Shown here: positions 21,999-32,488 of the stretch, piece after piece
Position numbering within the stretch: the first letter of the stretch is position 1
Layout: every line of letters begins with the position of its first letter
NCBI GenBank assembly: GCA_030770535.1
Contig: JASVEC010000094.1
Location: 1-61,962 of the forward strand
DNA: 61,962 nt
Direction of reading: 5' to 3'
From: Batkoa obscura
Lineage: Eukaryota > Entomophthoromycota > Entomophthoromycetes > Entomophthorales > Batkoaceae
The notes under the pieces: generated by a model
Databases searched by the model: none
What the model saw: only the letters and a program-made list of their open reading frames with translations
What the model was told of the DNA's origin: nothing
Program-made: the position numbers and the translations under genes

Positions 21999-24131
21999 AG
22001 TATTGATATTTAAGAATTAGTTTTTATCATTTAATAAACTACTCAGCTGCTTAGTAAATATTGAAGCTTTTGAATTTTCTGTTCTTTTTGCAAGATAAGC
22101 TGATGTTGATCTTTTTTACAAATTTTATAACAATTAAAGTTATATCATTTTGTTTATTATTGTCTTTATAAACAAAAATCTTGAACTTTGAAATAGTTAG
22201 TATTTTTTATTTTACCTAATGCTTAAAACTACTTTTCTATTACAACTTTTTTTCAAAATGTCTATCAATTATATTTTTTTGTAATCCTTAGCAAAAAGAA
22301 TTCAAACTACTATTTATAACATTTTATGTAAATAGTGGGGATGTCTGAATTAGTTTCATTATTTTATCCAATTTTTGAATGTTTTGATATTTTAAAAACC
22401 TTGTTTAAAATTCTATAAAATCAGCTTTTTTGTTAAAACAAAAGTACCTGGACATAGTTCTGAATCATTCTATTATAGTTTGTACTGTAAGTTAGTTGAA
22501 TTTCTACTAGACTCTAAATACATGTTCTTATAAAACTTTATTGAGAAATGTTTATTATCAACCGCTTCATAACCAACATTGTAGATTTTTTATCAAATAA
22601 ATAAACTATTTTAATATTATAGTTACATTATTAATATATTGCCAAGTTAATAAATAGCTATATGGGAGGGAGTGGTTAGCCCCAAAGCTATAATTAACTA
22701 TCCCTATATAGTACAAGTAATAATAGTTTTTACATATCATTACAATTACTTGTTCTTTGACTATTTATTAACTTAGCTATTAATAGCTTAAGTAATCTTA
22801 ACATTTAACAATCTATTTCTATCATTCAACAAACTACTTACTTGCTTAGTAAATATCGAAAATTTTAAACTCTATGTTATCTTTGTAAGGTAAGCTGGGA
22901 TCGATCTTTTAATTTTTCTGTTTTCTATAGACTCTATAACTTTAATTGGGACTATATCGCTTTTTTTTGATGTATCAGATACTGGATAACAATGTAGTTT
23001 ATTGTTATGTTTAATAAAGTGTAAATACTTCTTAATGCCCTGCATCTCTATTATCCTTTTTGTATTTTTGTTTCTTTTATACTTTTTAAAAATTATATCT
23101 GTTTTCCCATTATTAATAGTCGAGTTATTAATTTTATTATGCTCACAAATAAAAGCCTCAAATCTTGAAATTAATTGATTGATATCTTCTATTTTACCTA
23201 ACGCTTCAAAACTACTTTTCCATTTTGAAAGGTTTCCAAAATGTCCATCAACTATACTTTTTCCATGATGCTCAGCAAAAAAATTAAGATTAACATTCAA
23301 ACTACTATTTATTTTATGAATTTCTTTAAACATATAATGTAGAAACTCTTGGGATCTAAAATGATTTCCTGCATCTGCCCATATATTGATTTTTGTAAAC
23401 TTTTTAAATAGAAGCTCTGTAGAGATCAAATCAATTGAACAATCTCCTGCATATGCTGAATCATGGTTTAATATTTCAGATGAATAATCAAAGTAAACTT
23501 TGCCTATTGTTTTATCATCTTTTGAATATAATACACCAAAGCCTAATACTGATATAGCTTGTTTATTATAATGATCTAGATTTATTGAATCTCTAGTCTT
23601 TTGTTCCTATTTCCATATTTTGTTTAAAATCCAAAACTATTATACAACTTTTGTTATTTAATTTTTTGATAGTTTCATTAAATGTGTTTTTTTGAGTATC
23701 AACACATAATTTATGTAATTTGTATGATTTTTCTTCTTCATTGAAAATTTCTTTTATCTCTGCTTTGTTTTTTGCTGTATTTATTTTATTTTCGAATAAC
23801 TTTTTTCTAACTGTATACTGGACACATATATTACATAGATCTGTTTTTCTTGTTGCATTTTTAAAATTGCTTGGTATATATTTAAAAAATGTTGACTTAG
23901 CTACTGCTTTATCTTTCAAATCATTCTTCTACTTTTATTTAATATATGTATTATCTGATGAATATTTACTATCATTATTTTTTTTTATTAAATCTTGATG
24001 AAATGGTTGAATCATTTAGTAAATATTGTATGATAGTTTCAATTTGCTCATTTTTAATTTTTTTTGTATTTTTAATAATAGGTTGTAATGTTGATATTTT
24101 ATTATTATTACTTGTTTTTGAATAATCATAT

Positions 24132-24228
24132 GGGGATGTTTTTTTTGATTTCATTATTTTTCCATTTTTAAGCGCTATTTGAGTGGAAAGACTGTTGATA
24201 AAATTCCTAAACACGAAAAAACATCCCC
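24132..24228 (-). mobile_element. Mini-element (MITE) copy 13, inside copy B
   Basis: GGGGATGTTTTTTTTG to CATCCCC, ATAT/ATAT. The same insertion is present in G and G', so it predates their duplication. Confidence 0.95.
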
Positions 24229-24324
24229 ATATTGATTTTTGTTTCCTGTTTCCCTTAAAGCACTAATTTTTATACATCACTTGATTAAGTTTGTTATTAT
24301 CGATAGTAAACTTTGATAATATAT

Positions 24325-26763
24325 GGGGTTGTCTCAATTAGTTTCATTATTTTATCCAATTTTTGAAAAATTTTGTATTTTAAAAACTTCGCTTAAAATT
24401 CTATAAAATCACATCTTTTATTAAAACAAAAGCACCCAAACACAGTTCTAAATCATTCTATTATAGCTCATACTGTAAGTTAGTTGAATTTCTACTAGAT
24501 CTTAAATACATGTTCTTATAAAGCTTAATTGAGAAATATTTATTATCAACCGCTTTATAACCAACATTGTAGATTTATTATCAAATAAATAAACTATTTT
24601 AATGTTATAATTACATTATTAATATATTGCCAAGTTAATAAATAGCTGCATGGGAGGGAGCGGTTAGCCCCAAAGCTATAATTAACCATCCCTATATAGT
24701 ACAAGTAATAATAGTTTTTACATATTATTACAGTTACTTGTTCTTTGACTATTTATTAACTTAGCTATTAATAACTTAAGTAATCCTAACATTTAACAAT
24801 CTATTTCTATCATTCAACAAACTACTTACTTGCTTAGTAAATATCGAAATTTTTAAATTCTCTGTTATCTTTGTAAGGTAAGCTGGGATCGATCTTTTAA
24901 TTTTTCTGTTTTCTATAGACTCTATAACTTTAATTGGGACTATATCGCTTTTTTTTGATGTATCAGATACTGGATAACAATGTAGTTTATTGTTATGTTT
25001 AATAAAGTGTAAATACTTCTTAATGCCCTGCATCTCTATTATCCTTTTTGTATTTTTGTTTCTTTTATACTTTTTAAAAATTATATCTGTTTTCCCATTA
25101 TTAATAGTCGAGTTATTAATTTTATTATGCTCACAAATAAAAGCCTCAAATCTTGAAATTAATTGATCGATATCTTCTATTTTACCTAACGCTTCAAAAC
25201 TACTTTTCCATTTTGAAAGGTTTCCAAAATGTCCATCAACTATACTTTTTCCATGATGCTCAGCAAAAAAATTAAGATTAACATTCAAACTACTATTTAT
25301 TTTATGAATTTCTTTAAACATATAATGTAGAAACTCTTGGGATCTAAAATGATTTCCTGTATCTGCCCATATATTGATTTTTGTAAACTTTTTAAATAGA
25401 AGCTCTGTAGAGATTAAATCGATTAAACAATCTCCTGCATATGCTGAATCATGATTCAATATTTCAGATAAATAATCAAAGTAAACTTTGCCTATTGTTT
25501 TATCATCTTTTGAATATAATACACCAAAACCTAATACTGATATAGCTTGTTTATTATAATGATCTAGATTTATTGAATCTGGTCTTGTTCCTATTTCCAT
25601 ATTTTGTTTAAAATCCAAAACTATTATACAACTTTTGTTATTTAATTTTTTGATAGTTTCATTAAATGTGTTTTTTTGAGTATCAACACAGAATTTATGT
25701 AATTTGTATAATTTTTCTTCTTCGTTGAAAATTTCTTGTATCTCTGCTTTGTTTTTTGCTGTATTTATTTTATTTTCAAATAACTTTTTTCTAACTGTAT
25801 ACTGGGTACATATATTACATAGATCCGTTTTTCTTGCTGGATTTTTGAAATTAGTTGGTATATATTTAAAGAACGTTGACCTAGCTACTGCTTTATCTCT
25901 TAGATCATTCAAATATTTACTATATATCATTCTTCTACTTTTATTTAATATATATATATTATCTGATGAATATTTACTATCGTTACTTTTTTTATTAAAT
26001 CTTGATGAAATAGTTGAATCATTTAGTAAATATTGTATGATAGTTTCAATTTGGTCATCTTTAATTTTTTTTGTATTTTTAATAATAGGTTTTAATGTTG
26101 ATATTTTATTATTATTACTTGTTTTTGAATAATCATATTGATTTCTATTTATATTAAACCCAAAACTCTTACATTCATCAAAAGAATATACTGAAGCTAT
26201 AGTTGATAATAACGCTACTTGCTGACTTTTGTTTCCTGTTTCCCTTAAAGCACTAATTTTATACATTACTTGATTAAGTTTATTATTATCGATAGTAAAC
26301 TTTGATAATATATCTTTTCTTTGTTTTGTTTTATTGTAAAATTCCATGAACCTTGGGTTGTTATAAGTAGCTCTTAAAATTGATGTAAATGAATTACAAT
26401 GTTTATATTGTGTACTCCTCCCTATTGTATTGAAGTTTTCAAAAATTCCATTTCGAAGTTTAGTTATGAAAGTTTGCATTTTATTTTTATTTCAACAAAA
26501 AATAAAGTCAAATAAGTGTATTTATATAATTATATAATCATATAGTTATATATTATATATCTGTTAAATATCTAACAGAACTAACATAAAATATATAGTT
26601 AGGAAAATTAGCTATTTAAGAAAAGGAAACAATTAAAATAAGTTTTAAATAGAGACATTTAATTTTAGGCTTTTTAGATTTAATCGTTATATTGAACACA
26701 AACTTGGAATTTTAAATTTGGATTAATTTCTAAGTAGATTCTGAAACCAATTAGGACAGCCCC
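24325..26763 (-). mobile_element. Large transposon copy C: complete, probably autonomous
   Basis: 2,439 bp with both termini (left GGGGTTGTCTCAATTAGTTT; right end complementary to GGGGCTGTCCTAATTGGTTT) and a perfect ATAT duplication (24321-24324 and 26764-26767). The empty site is known from other copies (GATAATATATCTTTTC). It contains a single intact 567-codon transposase frame, 450 bp of 3' and 284 bp of 5' non-coding DNA. The 3' part includes a GGGAGGGAG block with TGGTTA...TAACCA able to pair, kept in nearly all copies. This is the only copy in the window with an unbroken reading frame, hence the likely mobiliser of the others and of the mini-elements. Confidence 0.92.
24776..26479 (-). 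CDS. DDE-like transposase, intact (567 aa)
   Basis: Intact frame in copy C; ATG at 26479 follows a short A-rich leader identical in all copies. Layout: a Lys/Asn-rich N-terminal half; a probable zinc-binding element C221-x2-C224 ... H261-x2-C264 (DLCNIC, LHKFC); then an RNase H-like core with D289 in IIVLDFKQNMEIG, D373 in IWADTGNHFRS and FFAEHHGKSIVDGHFG (E407, D415). D289, D373 and either E407 or D415 are the best candidates for the metal-binding triad. The HGKSxxDGxFG block recalls transposase-derived proteins with HGKGxxDGxG motifs. It would cut at GGGGnTGT ends and insert into AT-rich 4-bp sites. The 4-bp duplication would fit Sola-like superfamilies, but I cannot confirm the family. It is expected to act in the nucleus; the basic C-terminal part could aid import. 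Confidence 0.85.
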   Translation of the reverse strand: MQTFITKLRNGIFENFNTIGRSTQYKHCNSFTSILRATYNNPRFMEFYNKTKQRKDILSKFTIDNNKLNQVMYKISALRETGNKSQQVALLSTIASVYSFDECKSFGFNINRNQYDYSKTSNNNKISTLKPIIKNTKKIKDDQIETIIQYLLNDSTISSRFNKKSNDSKYSSDNIYILNKSRRMIYSKYLNDLRDKAVARSTFFKYIPTNFKNPARKTDLCNICTQYTVRKKLFENKINTAKNKAEIQEIFNEEEKLYKLHKFCVDTQKNTFNETIKKLNNKSCIIVLDFKQNMEIGTRPDSINLDHYNKQAISVLGFGVLYSKDDKTIGKVYFDYLSEILNHDSAYAGDCLIDLISTELLFKKFTKINIWADTGNHFRSQEFLHYMFKEIHKINSSLNVNLNFFAEHHGKSIVDGHFGNLSKWKSSFEALGKIEDIDQLISRFEAFICEHNKINNSTINNGKTDIIFKKYKRNKNTKRIIEMQGIKKYLHFIKHNNKLHCYPVSDTSKKSDIVPIKVIESIENRKIKRSIPAYLTKITENLKISIFTKQVSSLLNDRNRLLNVRIT

Positions 26764-26997
26764 ATATCTTTTCTTTGTTTTGTTTTATTATAAAATTCCA
26801 CAAACCCTAGGTTGTTGTAAGAGCTCTTAAGATTGGTTTGAATGAATTACAATGTTTATACTGTGTATTCCTCCCTACATTGTATTAAAATTTTCAAAAA
26901 TTCGATTTCGAAGTTTAATTGTGAAAGTGCATTTTATTTTTATTTCAACAAAAAATAAAGTCAAATAACTCTATTTATGTAATTATATATTATATAT

Positions 26998-27095
26998 GGG
27001 GATGTATTTTTATGTTTAAGAATTTTACTAACAATATTTCCACTCAAATAGCGCTTAAAAAATGGAAAAGTAATGAAACTAAAAAAAACATCCCC
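26998..27095 (+). mobile_element. Mini-element (MITE) copy 14
   Basis: GGGGATGTATTTTTATG to CATCCCC, ATAT/ATAT. It marks the place where the 5' end of copy B is lost. Confidence 0.92.
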
Positions 27096-27165
27096 ATATA
27101 GTAAAAAAATAGACTTCTATTGTAAAAAAGGAAAGTGGAAAAATGAATTTATAATTACAATAAAT

Positions 27166-27258
27166 GGGGATACGTTTTCTTTTTAAGAATTTTATTAATA
27201 ATCTTTCGACTCAAATAGAGTGCTTAAAAATGAAAAAAGTGATGAAGGCAAAAAACAT
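27166..27258 (+). mobile_element. Mini-element (MITE) copy 15, right end lost
   Basis: GGGGATACG start after AAAT; the body is recognisable to GATGAAGGCAAAAAACA, then the sequence turns into a short tandem repeat. Confidence 0.75.
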
Positions 27259-27267
27259 TGTATATTT

Positions 27268-27302
27268 CAATGAAAAACAATGAAAAACAATGAAAAACAA
27301 TT
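27268..27302. repeat. Short tandem repeat, 10-bp unit
   Basis: Three to four copies of CAATGAAAAA directly after the truncated mini-element. Confidence 0.85.
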
Positions 27303-27484
27303 GATAATTTGAGGCTAAATGGTAAGTTTTCATATAAAAGGAAAAAGTGGCCCATGGGTGAGCATTATGTTTTTTTGGCTAGATTTAAAGATAGTATTTT
27401 AGTAAGATTATATAAAAAAATACAGTCTACATTTTATTATCATAGCATATTTATTCTGCTTATTGAAATATTTTTTATATAAAT

Positions 27485-27584
27485 GGGAATGTTTTTTTTG
27501 ACTTTAGTATTTTTTCCATTTTTCAACTACTATTTAAAGCGGAAAATTTGTTAGTAAAATTCTTAAACACAAAAATACATCCCC
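27485..27584 (-). mobile_element. Mini-element (MITE) copy 16
   Basis: GGGAATGTTTTTTTTG to CATCCCC with AAAT/AAAT, a duplication that cannot be a TA footprint. Confidence 0.92.
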
Positions 27585-27949
27585 AAATACTCAAATTCTT
27601 GGAATATGAAAAGATTACATAATAGTAATAAACAACAAAAATGCAATACCATTTTTAAGACAAGATGCTAAACCCACTGAATGTAATTTAATTTTATAAT
27701 AAAGACTAACCTAACCTTACCTAATTGAGTTTATTAAAAAAATTTATTGATTTTTTATTACTTGAGCTTTCTAATAATTTTGATTATCATAAACAGCTAT
27801 AGCTTTTAATTACAAGATTAAAGCTTTTAAAGTTGGTATTGATATCATTTCGACTTACTCAGAAGCAATAATGATGTAAATGGATTTATAAAAAATGTTA
27901 TATTAATACTATTTTTAGACATTATAAAATTAGAGGTAATTAATTATAT

Positions 27950-28048
27950 GGGGGATGTCGATATATCTCTTTTTGTTTGAGAAATTTATCGACATTTTTT
28001 TAGCTCAGTAGCGCTTAAAAAAAGAAATATGAATCCAAAAAAACATCC
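27950..28048 (+). mobile_element. Mini-element (MITE) copy 17
   Basis: Diverged copy, GGGGGATGTC to ACATCC, ATAT/ATAT duplication, central AGCGCT retained. Confidence 0.8.
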
Positions 28049-28367
28049 ATATTTCACAGGACTTAACTTCAATTGTAACAGGAGTAATGTTACTTATTAA
28101 AATAAATAATATTTTTAGCTTTGGAATAAGTAGAACTTTATACAACTATTACGGTCAATAAATTTTCAAGTTTTGACAGGTAAAACAATATAATTATAAC
28201 ATAACAATAGGATATCCCCATCCTGCCAGAACTTCCATCAAGAAAGGTACTATTATAAGATATCATTCCATTATATTAACCTAAATTTAATTTGATTATT
28301 AATTGACCTTTTTATATAACAAAATAATAGTTGGTTGATTAGTTTTATAATTTATTAAACTATATAT

Positions 28368-28390
28368 GGGGATGTATTTTTTTGTTTAAA
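28368..28390 (+). mobile_element. Half mini-element
   Basis: Left end GGGGATGTATTTTTTTG after ATAT; the remainder is missing. Confidence 0.65.
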
Positions 28391-28535
28391 ATAGCTACAA
28401 AGGTTCTCCAATTTTAGCTACTGTCATTTAATATAAGCTAAGCTAATAGCAATTATACTGGGGAGCGGGTTTGTCTAATAAAAATTTTACTAAACTGATT
28501 TGTTTTTATAAAAAAACGTGAGATATTGTGTTGTG

Positions 28536-28965
28536 TGTGAAATCTGGTACTCAGTGTTTGGAGTCAAGAACAGCTATTGCTGGGTTGACTACACTATAAG
28601 TCGAAAGGTCTTAGTTTATGTGACTAAGGTAGACTTGGATTATGAGGAATAGCACGTAATAGGTCACAAGCTATATAAGACAAATAGAATAGACAATACT
28701 AACGTAAAATCTACATAAAATACTATTAAGAAAACTTAGTGGCTTTATTAAATGTTCGAGATATCAGGGAATGAATCTCTTTTATACTCCGATAAGTATA
28801 AATATCAAAACGAGGGGAGAATATTCTTTGAGACGGAGCTAGGAATTCTCATAAGCAAATCAAAATAAGAGCATGGGATTGATTGTCTCTGAACTCGAAA
28901 ACACAACAGCTTAGACGATTGTTGTGCTACAATTAACCATGGGACTGACAAAGCGATATTTCACA
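28536..28965 (-). mobile_element. Solo LTR of an LTR retrotransposon (inverted pair, left)
   Basis: 430 bp read on the minus strand from TGTGAAATATCGC to CCAGATTTCACA (TG...CA ends), with an internal TATAAAAGAG and a downstream AATAAAG as expected for a promoter/poly(A) LTR. It is nearly identical to the opposite-strand copy at 29078-29507, so the pair is young. No internal region remains, so the element is reduced to its LTR. The superfamily cannot be decided without the internal part. Confidence 0.75.
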
Positions 28966-29077
28966 GTATATACGCTTGATCCAAATTTTATCTTTTAGTA
29001 TGATTTTTTAGTTTTTCTGGATCTAAGTAATAAAAATGCTAATTATTTTGGAATTATTTTTATATAATACACAACAC

Positions 29078-29507
29078 TGTGGAATATCGCTTTGTCAGTC
29101 CCATGGTTAATTGTAGCACAACAATCGTCTAAGCTGTTGTGTTCTCGAGTTCAGAGACAATCAATCCCATGCTCTTATTTTGATTTGCTTATGAGAATTC
29201 CTAGCTCCGTCTCAAAGAATATTCTCCCCTCGTTTTGATATTTATACTTATCGGAGTATAAAAGAGATTCATTCCCTGATATCTCGAACATTTAATAAAG
29301 CCACTAAGTTTTCTTAATAGTATTTTATGTAGATTTTACGTTAGTATTGTCTATTCTATTTGTCTTATATAGCTTGTGACCTATTACGTGCTATTCCTCA
29401 TAATCCAAGTCTACCTTAGTCACATAAACTAAGACCTTTCGACTTATAGTGTAGTCAACCCAGCAATAGCTGTTCTTGACTCCAAACACTGAGTACCAGA
29501 TTTTACA
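29078..29507 (+). mobile_element. Solo LTR of an LTR retrotransposon (inverted pair, right)
   Basis: 430 bp, TGTGGAATATCGC to CCAGATTTTACA; TATAAAAGAG and AATAAAG lie in the middle. It faces away from the left copy across 112 bp of AT-rich spacer. Its 5' flank CACAACAC equals the 3' flank of the left LTR, suggesting exchanged flanks. No coding region remains. Confidence 0.75.
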
Positions 29508-30062
29508 ATACTAAAGTATGGGGTTGTGTCCAAATTGATTTCAGAATTTAGAAATGAATTGTAATTTTATTCTTAAATGTGTCTTTAATGTGACGGCTAA
29601 ATCTAAAAAGCCTAAAATTAAATGTCTCTATTTAAAACTTATTTTAATTGTTTCCTTTTCTTAAATAGCTAATTTTCCTAACTATATATTTTATGTTAGT
29701 TCTGTTAGATATTTAACAGATATATAATATATAACTATATGATTATATAATTATATAAATACACTTATTTGACTTTATTTTTTGTTGAAATAAAAATAAA
29801 ATGCAAACTTTCATAACTAAACTTCCAAATGGAAGTTTTGAAAACTTCAATACAATAGGGAGGAGTACACAATATAAACATTGTAATTCATTTACATCAA
29901 TTTTAAGAGCTACTTATAACAGCCCAAGGTTCATGGAATTTTATAATAAAACAAAACAAAGAAAAGATATATTATCAAAGTTTACTATCGATAATAACAA
30001 ACTTAATCAAGTGATGTATAAAAATTAGTGCTTTAAGGGAAACAGGAAACAAAAATCAATAT

Positions 30063-30159
30063 GGGGATGTTTTTTCGTGTTTAGGAATTTTATCAACAGT
30101 CTTTCCACTCAAATAGCGCTTAAAAATGGAAAAATAATGAAATCAAAAAAAACATCCCC
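30063..30159 (+). mobile_element. Mini-element (MITE) copy 18, inside copy G
   Basis: GGGGATGTTTTTTCG to CATCCCC, ATAT/ATAT; the orthologue of copies 13 and 31. Confidence 0.95.
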
Positions 30160-30187
30160 ATATGATTATTCAAAAACAAGTAATAAT

Positions 30188-32488
30188 GGGGTTGTCTGAA
30201 TTAGTTTCATTATTTTATCCAATTTTTGAAAAATTTTGTATTTTAAAAACTTCGCTTAAAATTCTATAAAATCACATCTTTTATTAAAACAAAAGTACCC
30301 AAACACAGTTCTAAATCATTCTATTATAGCTCATACTGTAAGTTAGTTGAATTTCTACTAGATCTTAGATACATGTTCTTATAAAGCTTAATTGAGAAAT
30401 ATTTATCATCAACTGCTTTATAACCAACATTGTAGATTTATTATCAAATAAATAAACTATTTTAATGTTATAATTACATTATTAATATATTGCCAAGTTA
30501 ATAAATAGCTGTATGGGAGGGAGTGGTCAGCCCCAAAACTATAATTAACCATCCCTATATAGTACAAGTAATAATAGTTTTTACATATTATTACAGTTAC
30601 TTGTTCTTTGACTATTTATTAACTTGGCTATTAATAACTTAGGTAATCAATCTTACATTTAATAATCTATTTCTATCAGATACTGGATAACAATGTAGTT
30701 TATTGTTATGTTTAATAAAATGTAAATACTTCTTAATGCCCTGCATCTCTATTATTCTTTTTGTATTTTTGTTTCTTTTATACTTTTTAAAAATTATATC
30801 TGTTTTCCCATTATTAACAGTCGAGTTATTAATTTTATTATGCTCGCAAATAAAAGCCTCAAATCTTGAAATTAATTGATCGATATCTTCTATTTTACCT
30901 AACGCTTCAAAACTACTTTTCCATTTTGAAAGGTTTCCAAAATGTCCATCAACTATACTTTTTCCATGATGCTCAGCAAAAAAATTAAGATTAACATTCA
31001 AACTACTATTTATTTTATGAATTTCTTTAAACATATAGTGTAGAAACTCTTGGGATCTAAAATGATTTCCTGTATCTGCCCATATATTAATTTTTGTAAA
31101 CTTTTTAAATAGAAGCTCTGTAGAGATTAAATCAATTAAACAATCTCCTGCATATGCTGAATCATGATTCAATATTTCAGATGAATAATCAAAGTAAACT
31201 TTGCCTATTGTTTTATCATCTTTTAAATATAATACACCAAAACCTAATACTGATATAGCTTGTTTATTATAATGATCTAGATTTATTGAATCTGGTCTTG
31301 TCCCTATTTCCATATTTTGTTTAAAATCCAAAACTATTATACAACTTTTGTTATTTAATTTTTTGATAGTTTCATTAAATGTGTTTTTTTGAGTATCAAC
31401 ACAGAATTTATGTAATTTGTATAATTTTTCTTCTTCGTTGAAAATTTCTTTTATCTCTGCTTTGTTTTTTGCTGTATTTATTTTATTTTCAAATAACTTT
31501 TTTCTAACTGTATACTGGGTACATATATTACATAGATCCGTTTTTCTTGCTGGATTTTTGAAATTAGTTGGTATATATTTAAAGAACGTTGACCTAGCTA
31601 CTGCTTTATCTCTTAGATCATTCAAATATTTACTATATATCATTCTTCTACTTTTATTTAATATATATATATTATCTGATGAATATTTACTATCGTTATT
31701 TTTTTTATTAAATCTTGATGAAATAGTTGAATCATTTAGTAAATATTGTATGATAGTTTCAATTTGGTCATCTTTAATTTTTTTGTATTTTTAATAATAG
31801 GTTTTAATGTTGATATTTTATTATTGCTTGTTTTTGAATAATCATATTGATTTCTATTTATATTAAACCCAAAACTCTTACATTCATCAAAAGAATATAC
31901 TGAAGCTATAGTTGATAATAACGCTACTTGCTGACTTTTGTTTCCTGTTTCCCTTAAAGCACTAATTTTATACATCACTTGATTAAGTTTATTATTATCG
32001 ATAGTAAACTTTGATAATATATCTTTTCTTTGTTTTGTTTTATTATAAAATTCCATAAACCTTGGGTTGTTATAAGTAGCTCTTAAAATTGATGTAAATG
32101 AGTTACAATGTTTATATTGTGTACTCCTCCCTATTGTATTGAAGTTTTCAAAAATTCCATTTCGAAGTTTAGTTATGAAAGTTTGCATTTTATTTTTATT
32201 TCAACAAAAAATAAAGTCAAATAACTGTGTTTATATAATTATGTATTTATGTAATTATATAATCATATAGTTATATATTATATATCTGTTAAATATCTAA
32301 CAGAACTAACATAAAATATATAGTTAGGAAAATTAGCTATTTAAGAAAAGGAAACAATTAAAATAAGTTTTAAATAGAGACATTTAATTTTAGGCTTTTT
32401 AGATTTAACCGTTATGTTGGACACAAACTTGAAATTTTAAATTTGGATTAATTTCTAAGTAGATTCTGAAACCAATTAGGACAGCCCC
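30188..32488 (-). mobile_element. Large transposon copy F, nested in G
   Basis: GGGGTTGTCTGAATTAG to GGACAGCCCC, 2,301 bp. The transposase is split by one frame change near codon 135 (frames 31736-32188 and 30639-31643) and has lost 150 bp (50 codons) near the C-terminus (CYPVSD joined to RNRLLNV). The catalytic region with D289, D373 and D415 equivalents is retained. It is inserted in an AAT-repeat stretch of G, so the duplication cannot be read exactly. Confidence 0.88.

Larger units (their letters stand above)
21595..22336 (-). mobile_element. Large transposon, old 3'-half remnant D
   Basis: Worn 3' end (TTTGAATTAGTTTCATT near 21605), then the 3' non-coding part and the degenerate C-terminal end of the transposase. 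It is interrupted by a half mini-element (21863-21897) and mini-element 12. Copy B begins directly at its right edge, so B appears inserted here. Confidence 0.75.
22337..26996 (-). mobile_element. Large transposon copy B, split by copy C
   Basis: 3' terminus GGGGATGTCTGAATTAG at 22337, then 3' non-coding DNA and a broken transposase (fragments 22872-23429, 23593-23919, 23975 onward). Mini-element 13 lies at 24132-24228, and copy C is inserted at ATAT 24321-24324. The 5' part resumes at 26768 and is cut at 26997 by mini-element 14. The breaks (frame change after FNKK, loss of about 27 bp before KDKAVA, frame change after MEIGT) are the same as in copies G, G' and I. The 5' piece beyond C resembles the more diverged copy J, not the rest of B, hinting at recombination. 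Confidence 0.85.
27590..28535. other. AT-rich spacer with mini-element debris
   Basis: No gene seen; contains mini-element 17 and a half element at 28368. Confidence 0.5.

Noticed and set aside
23720-23998. 92- to 142-codon hydrophobic frames (MYDFSSSLKISF..., MYNFSSSLKIS...) on the strand opposite the transposase
   Set aside because: They recur only as antisense shadows of the transposase coding region in every copy, with no independent signal.
27268-27302. CRISPR-like array
   Set aside because: Only a short direct tandem repeat without spacers, in a eukaryotic genome.
28536-29507. The palindrome as a pure assembly artefact
   Set aside because: The arms carry LTR-like landmarks and are not perfectly identical, so two real copies are more likely, although long reads would settle it.
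11481-30159. TA target duplication (Tc1/mariner) for the mini-elements and large element
   Set aside because: ATTT/ATTT and AAAT/AAAT flanks and empty sites demand a 4-bp duplication, and the transposase has no DD34D/E-like pattern that I can see.
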